DNA of 24,292 nucleotides. It comes from a virus. The position numbers and the translations under genes are program-made. Where the stretch lies: positions 1 to 24,292 of IMG/VR virus record IMGVR_UViG_3300050035_000374; one strand, 5' to 3'. This document shows positions 6,407 to 14,500 of the stretch, piece after piece (position 1 is the stretch's first letter; each line of letters opens with the position of its first letter). The notes under the pieces were generated by a model that searched no databases, was not told the DNA's origin, and saw nothing but the letters and a program-made list of their open reading frames with translations.

Positions 6407-7461
6407 TGGTAAGTCCTAAATTCATGGATTCACAAAATGTTCTCTTAATTGATGGACACAACCTCTTAATAAGGGTAATGTTTTCTAAAAATAAGGGTTC
6501 AGTAGTGATATCTGAACCTGAGTTAATACAGGAATGTGCTGAAATTTTTATTAATCAAATCAGTCTTTGTATCAGGAAATATTCTTGTAGGCGACTTTAT
6601 GTAGCATTTGATAATGGTGGCTCTATAAGAAAGAAAGCTATCTTTGAAGCATATAAAGCAAATAGACCTGCCTCAGGAACTAACTATGGACAAGTTTCCG
6701 CTTTTAATGATACTAGTAGTGATTTATTTAGTAAGTTAAAAGAAAAAGTATTAGAGCTTTGTAATATACTTAATCTAACTGTTTTCTGTGAGTATGGAAT
6801 AGAAGCAGATGATTACATAGGAATTGCTACTAAAGAGCTTACTAATATAGGTAAGCAAGTTATTATTCTGAGTAATGATAGCGACTTTCTTCAGCTTGTT
6901 AGAACCCCTTCTGTAATTTGTTCTATTCCCTATAATAAATCAGAGGTATCTTTAGATAATTTTACTCGTTACTTTTCTGAATTGCCAAAAACAAAAGGAG
7001 TAACTATTAGTAGTTATGAATATTTGTTTTATAAGGTTATAGTTGGAGATACTTCAGATAATATTAATGGAATTAAAGGAATTGGTTATAAGACTTTATT
7101 TAAATTAATGAAAGAACAATTACCATTAGAAAATAAATCTACTTTATATATTTATGTTAAAAATAATTTAGATTATATTAAACTTCTTTCTTCACGGAAT
7201 TCAACTAAATTAGAGAAACTTATTCACGAGAATATAGAATTACTTGAACGTAATTATAAGTTAATAGATTTAACTTCTTCTGTAATTTCTTCAAATACAG
7301 TATCCTTAACCTTAAAAAAGTTATTAGAGGTCGGTGAGCTTCCTGGAAAAAAAGAAACCATTCATAAATTTCATGAGTTATTTCCATTAGCTACTAATTA
7401 TATAGACTTTGTTATCAGCACTTTATTTGCCTTTAAACCGGTCTATAAAGAACCTGAGTAA
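6406..7461 (+). CDS. 5'-3' exonuclease / RNase H of the T4 Rnh (FEN) family
   Basis: The 351-residue 5' nuclease would remove RNA primers from Okazaki fragments. Conserved acidic sites are visible in order: LLIDGHN (D16), YVAFD (D69), the basic EAYKANR helix (81-87), GIEADDYIG (E133, D135, D136), LSNDSDF (D158, D160) and GDTSDN (D215, D218). The helix-hairpin-helix GIKGIGYKT follows at 222-230. Length is slightly above T4 Rnh (about 305). The GTG start overlaps the stop of the upstream gene by one base and has GGAG 5 nt before it; the ATG at 6424 is a weaker alternative. It lies between its apparent degenerate paralogue and the primase gene, so it is part of the lagging-strand set. Confidence 0.9.
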   Translation: MVSPKFMDSQNVLLIDGHNLLIRVMFSKNKGSVVISEPELIQECAEIFINQISLCIRKYSCRRLYVAFDNGGSIRKKAIFEAYKANRPASGTNYGQVSAFNDTSSDLFSKLKEKVLELCNILNLTVFCEYGIEADDYIGIATKELTNIGKQVIILSNDSDFLQLVRTPSVICSIPYNKSEVSLDNFTRYFSELPKTKGVTISSYEYLFYKVIVGDTSDNINGIKGIGYKTLFKLMKEQLPLENKSTLYIYVKNNLDYIKLLSSRNSTKLEKLIHENIELLERNYKLIDLTSSVISSNTVSLTLKKLLEVGELPGKKETIHKFHELFPLATNYIDFVISTLFAFKPVYKEPE

Positions 7462-7471
7462 TTTGTCGATA
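7462..7471 (+). promoter_or_regulatory. Promoter-like motif TTTGTCGATA before the primase gene
   Basis: An exact TTTGTCGATA directly after the stop of the nuclease gene, 19 nt before the ATG and 8 nt before GGGAGG. It indicates a new transcript starting inside the replication block. Confidence 0.6.
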
Positions 7472-7490
7472 CTTACTGTGGGAGGTTGCA

Positions 7491-8393
7491 ATGTCTGACT
7501 CTGAGTATGTGATAAACTGTCCAAGATGTGATTCTTGTAAGTCTCCTAAGCTTTATGTAAATCCAACGAAGGCAATGTTTAATTGCTTCAGATGTGGATG
7601 GCATGGTAGGCTTTCTGAATTGTATAAATATCCTGAGATAATATCTTCTTTACAAGATAAGATTAGCTTATCTGAATTTACTAAGTTGAAATCTTTTAAA
7701 CCTTTAACAGTTAAGAATGTAGATGCCTTAGAGGATTTAAATCCAGTTCGTGAAATTTCCTTTGAAGATGCTCAATATTCTTACTTAGTTTCAAGAGGAT
7801 GGTCAGAGGAGCTTATTTTTATTTACAGACCTTTAGTTTCTTTAAATCCTGCTTATTTAGATAGGGTTATTTTGCCTGTGATTAGAGAAGATAAGATAGT
7901 TTATTGGACCGCAAGAAGTATTAAATCAGATGGCTCAATGAAATATAAAAATCCTTCTATCCCAAGAAAGGATATTATATTTGAGTCTAAGTTATCTGAA
8001 AATAAGTTTTTTCCAGATAGTTTAGTAATATGTGAGGGTATTTTTGATGCTTGCTCTATTCCAAATGCTGTGGCTTTATTTGGAAAAACTATAACCAAGG
8101 AAAATGAGACTAACTTACTTCAAAAATTAATGGGAAAATCTAAGGTATATGTAGCATTGGATTTTGGAGCAGAATCTTGGATACAAACTATCTGTAGTAA
8201 GCTTCATAATTGGATGCCTAATAAGGAGGTATACTACATAGATACTTCTAAATATAAAGACAATGATTTAGGAAAATTAGCTGAGACTTTAAGTTCCTTT
8301 GATTTAATGGCTTGGATACAAACAAATAGTATTAGATATATGCCACAATCAACAATGGAAACTTTAAAGAGTAGACTGAAGCTGTATAATTAA
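7491..8393 (+). CDS. DNA primase with zinc ribbon and TOPRIM domain
   Basis: The 300-residue protein would make RNA primers for the lagging strand. The N-terminal zinc ribbon is NCPRCDSC (C10, C13) plus FNCFRCGWHG (C32, C35), typical of DnaG/phage primases. The TOPRIM part has VICEGIFDA (E182), then VALDFGAES (D224), and KYKDNDLGK (256-262) where KD-type residues usually follow. The usual second acidic residue of the DxD motif is Gly here, an unusual change. It is short, with no helicase domain, so a separate helicase is expected elsewhere. The start is well supported by GGGAGG 5 nt upstream. It could instead be a TOPRIM-containing primase-like accessory protein. Confidence 0.82.
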   Translation: MSDSEYVINCPRCDSCKSPKLYVNPTKAMFNCFRCGWHGRLSELYKYPEIISSLQDKISLSEFTKLKSFKPLTVKNVDALEDLNPVREISFEDAQYSYLVSRGWSEELIFIYRPLVSLNPAYLDRVILPVIREDKIVYWTARSIKSDGSMKYKNPSIPRKDIIFESKLSENKFFPDSLVICEGIFDACSIPNAVALFGKTITKENETNLLQKLMGKSKVYVALDFGAESWIQTICSKLHNWMPNKEVYYIDTSKYKDNDLGKLAETLSSFDLMAWIQTNSIRYMPQSTMETLKSRLKLYN

Positions 8394-8397
8394 GTTT

Positions 8398-9534
8398 ATG
8401 GATATTCCAAAATTTATTATCTCAGAAAATTTTTCATGGCTTCTAAAAGAATTAGAGGCATATGACGATCCAAAGGTTACTTATAAATGGCAGGGCCGCA
8501 AAGATTTAAGAGGTGGCCTTAGAATGATGTATAGAGAGTATGTTGATTTTGCTAAAAATGTAATTATAACTAAATCTCCCTCTCCTACTAATGTTAGTTT
8601 TGGTGCTACCACAGTAGAGTGTGATGAGTGGCATGTCCTACACAATGACTATCAAAATAAAGAGTTAAAGGAAAGATATCCTAAAAATGGTTATACTTGT
8701 TTAGTTACGAGTAGAAATTCATTACTAAATGGAACAGCTACTCGTTATTATTGTTCTTGTGATTGTATGGCATTTCAGACTTTATTTAAGTCAGAAATGC
8801 TAAAATATGGATATACAAATGGAACTACTTTACCTTCTACAGGCGTGAAAAAACAACAGGCTGCTGTATGTAAGCATTTATTTTCTATATTGACCAAGAA
8901 ATATGCTGATTTTATCTCCAAAGAATCTGGCCCTGAAGAAAGTGCCTTTATTGTATCTAAGGAAATTAAGGCACAAGAACAACCCTTGCCAGCTGAACCT
9001 ATTCAAGCAGTTTCGCCAAGTGAAGTAAAGAAAAGGGGAAGAATTGCTAAGACTACAGATGAGCGTAAAGCAGATTATGAGAAAGTAATTAGACGCTCTT
9101 TAAAGTTCTTTAGTAATGTTATGCCAAATACTGTTGAAGTGTATAAAAATTCCAGAGCTAAAAATGCTTCTGGAGAATTATATAAGAAATACAAATTTAT
9201 GGTTAAGAAGTATTTTCAAGGTTGGGTTATTGTGTTTACTAATCCAGCACTCAATCCATTACGAGATAAAATAAAAGATAAAGAATTAGTTCCAATAATG
9301 ACTAGATTAGCTAATAAGACAGTTCCCTCTGGAGATACTATAGTAGTATACACTAAGTATTTTTCAAAAGATGAACTTATGAATATGATTAAATCAGAAA
9401 CTAGAGAAATACAGCAAAATCAAATAGATAAACTTAACAAATCTGGAATAGCCTATACTTTAACAGAAGGAATAGAGATTTTAGATAGTGACGATAATAC
9501 TTCAATACTTCACGTATTACTAGGGGTTTCTTAA
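8398..9534 (+). CDS. SWIM-type zinc-finger protein
   Basis: The 378-residue protein has a SWIM-like zinc motif: YYCSCDC (C119, C121, C123) followed about 35 residues later by AVCKHL (C158, H160), matching CxC...CxH. SWIM fingers bind DNA or proteins. Before it is an aromatic, basic N-terminal region. A linker rich in Glu and Pro (about 185-205) leads to a basic KKRGR patch and a folded C-terminal half of unknown type (YKFMVKKYFQGWVIVFTNPA). It begins 4 nt after the primase stop and overlaps the next gene in TAATG. The ATG has only a weak ribosome site, suggesting translational coupling. A role in DNA replication or in the virion is possible; I cannot decide. Confidence 0.6.
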   Translation: MDIPKFIISENFSWLLKELEAYDDPKVTYKWQGRKDLRGGLRMMYREYVDFAKNVIITKSPSPTNVSFGATTVECDEWHVLHNDYQNKELKERYPKNGYTCLVTSRNSLLNGTATRYYCSCDCMAFQTLFKSEMLKYGYTNGTTLPSTGVKKQQAAVCKHLFSILTKKYADFISKESGPEESAFIVSKEIKAQEQPLPAEPIQAVSPSEVKKRGRIAKTTDERKADYEKVIRRSLKFFSNVMPNTVEVYKNSRAKNASGELYKKYKFMVKKYFQGWVIVFTNPALNPLRDKIKDKELVPIMTRLANKTVPSGDTIVVYTKYFSKDELMNMIKSETREIQQNQIDKLNKSGIAYTLTEGIEILDSDDNTSILHVLLGVS

Positions 9535-9935
9535 TGACTACAACTCTTATATTTGAAAAAACTGTAGCTGTAAAATATGATACAGTTAATTATCCTGCTG
9601 ATACTACTGCTGCTTTAGTTAGGCCTTACACAGATTTACTAGTTGTTTCTAGCAATACTGATACTCCTCCGCAAGTTAAGGATTTCGATGCCACTCAAAT
9701 ATCTGTGTTTTATAATGGCCAGGAACTAGGGACTACTACCACTTCAAAATATTTTTATTCAGTTACCGCAACCCCAGCAAGCCCTTCTACAGCTACCTTA
9801 ACTGGTTTTACTATTACAATATATGCCAATCAATCTTATACTAGTCCAGGATATGTTGGTCAGACTGCTTATGCCCTTTTAATAGGTCCTAACGATTTAT
9901 TCTTCTTAAATTATACTTATACAATATATAGTTAG
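9534..9935 (+). CDS. Small beta-rich protein of unknown function
   Basis: The 133-residue protein is rich in Thr, Ser, Tyr and Val, alternating hydrophobic and polar residues (ATLTGFTITIYANQS), as in small beta-sandwich virion proteins. It has almost no Lys/Arg after the first 15 residues and no Cys. The ATG overlaps the upstream stop. It lies at the change from replication genes to structural-looking genes, so a head or tail decoration role is possible but only inferred from composition and position. Confidence 0.5.
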   Translation: MTTTLIFEKTVAVKYDTVNYPADTTAALVRPYTDLLVVSSNTDTPPQVKDFDATQISVFYNGQELGTTTTSKYFYSVTATPASPSTATLTGFTITIYANQSYTSPGYVGQTAYALLIGPNDLFFLNYTYTIYS

Positions 9936-9942
9936 GAATATA

Positions 9943-10428
9943 ATGCTAAAAACGCAAGAGAAGCTTTTACAAGATGCTAAAATACAAATAGCACAATATT
10001 TGTATAGGTCATTACAAGAACCTACTAATGTCTTAACTATGCTGCTACAGGATATTTCTGGTAATGGAAATCTAAATTGGCAGATGGATTCAAATAAAAA
10101 TAAATTATCTAAAGTATTTTATGAGATAGCTAAAAAAATAAATGCCTACACTTTAGATAATGGTGATTTTAGAACTTATGTTTTATTACAATTAGTTGAA
10201 ATTGTATATAATGAATATAAAGAAGAATTATTTACCCAGTTTTTACAGCAGGGGTATAATGCCCTACCTGAAAGTATAGTAGCTTCTTTGTCTGATGACT
10301 ATTCTAAACAGCCTCCACAAAATACAAATTTTCCAGGAACTGAAAATACGTCAGATAAATTTATACCTATTTCAGTAAAAGACAGATTAATACCTGAAGC
10401 CTTATACTCAGTAAAAGACATTGATTAA
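9943..10428 (+). CDS. Unknown alpha-helical protein
   Basis: The 161-residue protein is mostly helical for its first 110 residues (EKLLQDAKIQIAQYLYRSLQ), followed by a Pro/Asn/Thr-rich linker and a short C-terminal segment SVKDRLIPEALYSVKDID. There are no Cys residues or membrane segments. AGGA lies 5 nt before the ATG. The end overlaps the next gene by 8 nt. Family not recognised; operon position suggests a virion or assembly role. Confidence 0.5.
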   Translation: MLKTQEKLLQDAKIQIAQYLYRSLQEPTNVLTMLLQDISGNGNLNWQMDSNKNKLSKVFYEIAKKINAYTLDNGDFRTYVLLQLVEIVYNEYKEELFTQFLQQGYNALPESIVASLSDDYSKQPPQNTNFPGTENTSDKFIPISVKDRLIPEALYSVKDID

Positions 10429-10792
10429 AAAACTAAAGTTGACTGATTTTTTATCCCATACCTCTATTATCGACAGTCCTTTAACTTTTCAACCAAAGGA
10501 ATTCGACAATATGAGTTATCCTATGTCGGATTTTTATAAGGCCATATCAGAACATACTGGATTATTTATAGTTAATGGTATAAGTTATACCTCTCTTATA
10601 CCATCTATAAATAATCTATATTTTTTTATTAAGGAGTCAGTCAATGTTGAATACTTGTTATCTTTCAATGCTATTATTGACATTAAACAGAAAAAGCTTA
10701 ATGAATTTATAGTGTTTTATTATCCAGATAGTAAGGTAACCATATTATTACAGGATTTTAATAATGTCAAAGAAAACAAAACAACAACTTAA
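10421..10792 (+). CDS. Unknown small protein (TTG start likely)
   Basis: The frame opens with TTG at 10421, overlapping the upstream stop by 8 nt. It encodes 123 residues beginning MIKKLKLTDFLSH. The ribosome site is weak. An ATG at 10512 with AAAGGA about 11 nt upstream is an alternative giving a 93-residue protein. The protein alternates hydrophobic strands (GLFIVNGISYTSL, FIVFYYPDSKVTILLQDF), consistent with a small alpha/beta or beta domain. It overlaps the next gene by 29 nt. Family not recognised. Confidence 0.45.
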   Translation: MIKKLKLTDFLSHTSIIDSPLTFQPKEFDNMSYPMSDFYKAISEHTGLFIVNGISYTSLIPSINNLYFFIKESVNVEYLLSFNAIIDIKQKKLNEFIVFYYPDSKVTILLQDFNNVKENKTTT

Positions 10793-11177
10793 GGCCAATC
10801 TATATGAGAATGATTATGATTATTTTGAAGAAGAGTTAGAAGCTCCAGTAACTAAATTTAAACATATAACTAATACAGTAGTTAAAAAAATAAAACCAAT
10901 AGTTATACAGACAATAGGAGTTACTGAAGCTGAAAAAAAGTTAGAATTACAAAATAAAGTCTTTGGTGGAAAAATATCAGATAAAACTGTCTCTTGTAAT
11001 TGTAATAAATGTGGTCATCATATTAATGGAATATTAGTAAGTACTATTTATTCTCCCATTTCTGATTTGGTAACTCCCTTTATTTCTTATGAGTGTTCTT
11101 ATTGTAAACACATAGGCTATAGAAGTGTTAAAGAAAAATCATTAATAGCAAAAGAATTTGATGCAATTTATTTCTAA
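10764..11177 (+). CDS. Small zinc-knuckle protein
   Basis: The 137-residue protein has an acidic N-terminal stretch (YENDYDYFEEELEAP), a basic middle and a probable zinc ribbon made of SCNCNKC (C78, C80, C83) and ECSYC (C111, C114), 28 residues apart. AGGA lies 8 nt before the ATG, and the start overlaps the previous gene. The following gene at 11210 has a similar double-knuckle plan, so the two may be distant relatives. It may bind nucleic acid or stabilise an assembly; no specific role is supported. Confidence 0.5.
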   Translation: MSKKTKQQLKANLYENDYDYFEEELEAPVTKFKHITNTVVKKIKPIVIQTIGVTEAEKKLELQNKVFGGKISDKTVSCNCNKCGHHINGILVSTIYSPISDLVTPFISYECSYCKHIGYRSVKEKSLIAKEFDAIYF

Positions 11178-11187
11178 TTTACCGATA
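11178..11187 (+). promoter_or_regulatory. Promoter-like motif TTTACCGATA
   Basis: This variant starts just after the stop of the previous gene and lies 22 nt before the ATG at 11210. It could drive the following zinc-knuckle gene and the large virion genes beyond it. Confidence 0.55.
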
Positions 11188-11209
11188 TTTTAATAAAGGA
11201 CTTTAACTT

Positions 11210-11551
11210 ATGGATTTAATAAAGAAAGCATATGTTTGTGTTAATTGTAAACACAAGGGAGTAATTCTTAATGCTATTAAAAAGAACGAAGTAATTAGTA
11301 CTGATTTTTTAAGTGATTATGTTAGACCTTTGGGAATAATTACTGATTCAAAAATTTATAAATACAATATCATTAGAGATGACTGTGACATTGTTGTAAG
11401 TAAGAAACCTTTTGAGTGTGTGTGTGAGAAGTGTGGAAAATCCTCAATAGAATATATACCAACTCAGAAGTTTGATAATGTTCTTAACTTCTATAGTGCT
11501 GCTGAACCTGAGAAATGGCTTAGGGGCTTTAATGGCTTGGGAAAACGGTAG
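11210..11551 (+). CDS. Small zinc-knuckle protein
   Basis: The 113-residue protein opens with a zinc knuckle, YVCVNCKHKG (C10, C13), and closes the probable ribbon with ECVCEKCGKSS (C70, C72, C75). In between is a region with SDYVRPLGI. The C-terminus is basic. AAAGGA lies 9 nt upstream of the ATG and a promoter-like motif just before that. It resembles the preceding gene in architecture but not closely in sequence. It is the last small gene before the 5-kb gene. The function is unknown. Confidence 0.5.
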   Translation: MDLIKKAYVCVNCKHKGVILNAIKKNEVISTDFLSDYVRPLGIITDSKIYKYNIIRDDCDIVVSKKPFECVCEKCGKSSIEYIPTQKFDNVLNFYSAAEPEKWLRGFNGLGKR

Positions 11552-11595
11552 AATAGTAATTAAATGTAGTAAGTTTTTACATCTGAAGGATTGTG

Positions 11596-14500
11596 ATGGT
11601 TGACCGTTTATTTAAAAACCTTTTTCAAGAAGCTAAAAGTCCACGAAGAATAAAAGACCCCTTAGCTTTTACTTCACTAGCTAAGAAGGAAGAAGAGTCA
11701 AAGGGTAAGAAACCAGATAAGAAAACCGTAGCTGTTAATGAGCCTTCTGTGGATACTACTCCACTCTCTTTCAATACCCTAGATAGTGAAAAACGAGTTG
11801 AGGAATTAGCTAAATCTAAGTATGTCAATAAGGCTACTTCAGAAAGTGACCCTAATAAAAATTCAGAGGATACTAATTTAGAAGCTAGATGGGCAGAAGA
11901 AAAGGCCCAATATGGCTCTTCTTATATTAAAAATAGAAAATCAGTAAATGAGTTCTTTGAGGATGCCAAAGAATTACCCGTACTTATAAGTAGTGGAAGA
12001 TGTAGATATCTAGTAGATAGTATTAAGAATATAATAACCACTAACGAAAATGTATTAGCTGCTTCAGAAACTGACCCTTCATTTAAAGAGTTAATGTTAT
12101 TGCTATCAAACCAATCAAATTTCGGTTTAAATTCAAGAAAGCTTAGTGATGTAAATGCTAATATGCCAGGATATGTATTTTTTCTATCCTTGGTTTTTCC
12201 ACTATTAGAACAGAATATAGTGGTTGATTTTTTTAAAAATGCCAATACAGTAAATTTCTTTTCTTCCCTACAAAAAATGTATTCTGGAACTATTTTTAAC
12301 TCAATAGAATTTTCACCAGAAACTAATTTCAATTCCTTAGAACACATAAAAGACAGTAAGTTAAAATCATTTATTCATATATTACAAGAGAGTGTTGTAT
12401 CTGATTCTGAAGAAGATGCTGAAATTAAACGATTACTTTCTATAGGGTTAAACTATGTAGCATTAGGAATGAAAGAAAGTACAATAAAAGCTATTGGCAA
12501 TAATAAACATAGAAATGAAATTTCAAAAACTATTTATTATTCTATTTTAAGTTCATATACTCCATTTAATATGGACTTATTTCAATTAGACAATAAAAAA
12601 GTAGCTGATAATATGGCAAGTAATCGCACTTCTGATGACTTTTTGACTTCTAGTGCTGATACACTAGTAGCAGCTAAAAGAACTTTAATACTAGAAGACC
12701 CTATTCTAACTAAGGGCACTTTAGGTAGAAACATAAGAGATGAATTAGCTTTTACTTATGCAAAAAATAGTGATAAGCTTAAAAAGCAAAGAAAGAATAC
12801 CAGAATAGCAAAAGTAAGAGAAGTTGAAAAGATAAATAATGACACTATTAAATTTTTTCATGTGGTAGTAGAGAATTTCCCAGAATTAAAAGACTCCTTT
12901 ACTGAATTAGATAATATTTTAGAGGACTTTTTTACAGAGACTTCCTTACCTACTAAGGAAGAAGATAAAAATCAAAACGATAAGTTAACTAGTCTGTGTC
13001 ATGAGGCTTTTGAGAGGCTACATACTTTTGCAATAAATGGTCTAGATAAGTTAGATGTAGTTTTAACTAATCCGGATTATCTAACCAATATTTTTAATTC
13101 AGCAATAAAAAATAATCCAAAAATATTAGAGGAATTATCAACAGAGCAGGATAGACTGTCTTATGTGAATAGCACATATGTGGCTCCATTTAAGGCTACT
13201 CTAGAAAGAAAATATAGAGAGTTTTCAGAAGTTACTGAGGGTGATATTTATGTATTACTTAAGACAGTAGTTTCTATAACACTGGCTAAAACTGGCTTGT
13301 TATCTATAAAAGAATTAAAGAAGAATTTAGAAGAAACATATAAAAAGCATTTAAGTGATGCTTCCCTTACTTCAAATGGATATAGATTTGATGGCTTTAT
13401 CTTTTTTAGAAGTGTATTAAAATTAGATGAACTTTTATTGGAAGCTGATAAGATAGTAAGAAAATCTCCCAAACAATTAGAGGCTTCTTTAAATACTAAA
13501 AAAGCAGAGAGAGATACTCATGCGGATTATTTTAATCAGCTACAGACTGCTAGAAAGAGAATTTTAGATACAGAGTATTTATTACATCATATGAATGCTG
13601 CGGTATCCCTTTTATTTAAAAAGATTTCTGCTAAAATAGCTAATGCTGATTTAGCTACTCTGAGAGAATTAGTATTTGGTATAGAAGATACTGATAAAGA
13701 AACTAATAATGGACTATCATCGTTCTTTAATGATTTAATAAAGGATATATCAGCTAATTTCTTTTCTGAGCAATCTCCATATAAATTATACCTGCTATCA
13801 GAGGAAGATATACTACAAAATTCAGAAAAGGCCAATATTTTAATTGTTAATGATTTAATACAAAAAGCCAAGAATAAAGTGTTAGCCACTGAAGGTGTTT
13901 TCAGTACTAATATGGATTATTATGAAGGTTTAACTAATGACTATATAGACTTTATCAATTTAGCTGCCTCAATACAAAAGAATTTTTCTGGTCTAAGTAT
14001 GACTTCTGAGGGTATTCCAGAATTAAACTTCAATCTTGACCCAGCAAGTGATTCTAATAGTTTCTTCGGTAATTTTTTTAGTGGATTACCTACTACTGTA
14101 TCTATTAATCCAATAGCAACTTTATGTTTTCATAAGTTTATTCTTTCTAAATTAACCTCTTTAGTATCTCCAGTATTACAGACTGTTTCTGTAGATAGAA
14201 TTCTTTTACCAGATGTTAAAAAGGCTAATAAAGGTGCTGTATCGCAAATAGATGCTTATTTTAAAAACTTATATTCAGTATCAGTAATTGGACTTAAAAC
14301 AGCTATTAAAGACATAGATGCTAGAATACTAGAGGCTGCGGGTAATACTACTCAACGATTCGTTTTAAGTGCTGAGAACTCAAGTACCTATTTTATTCCA
14401 GGTGAAATAAATGAGGATTTTAATAAATTTACAATGTTATTAGGAAGTAAGGCTGTATTATATGCCCTTAGAAAATCTAATAACCTAAAAAATTCTGCTC

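Noticed and set aside
10467-10476. A CTGTCGATAA-like match on the minus strand inside the gene at 10421
   Set aside because: It is antisense within a coding region, with no minus-strand gene following it, and lacks the TTT start of the motif. Probably chance.
10421-10792. N-terminus KLKLTDFLSH resembling the first strand of SbcC/Rad50 proteins
   Set aside because: No Walker A or other ATPase motif follows and the protein is only 123 residues; the match is too short to support a relation.
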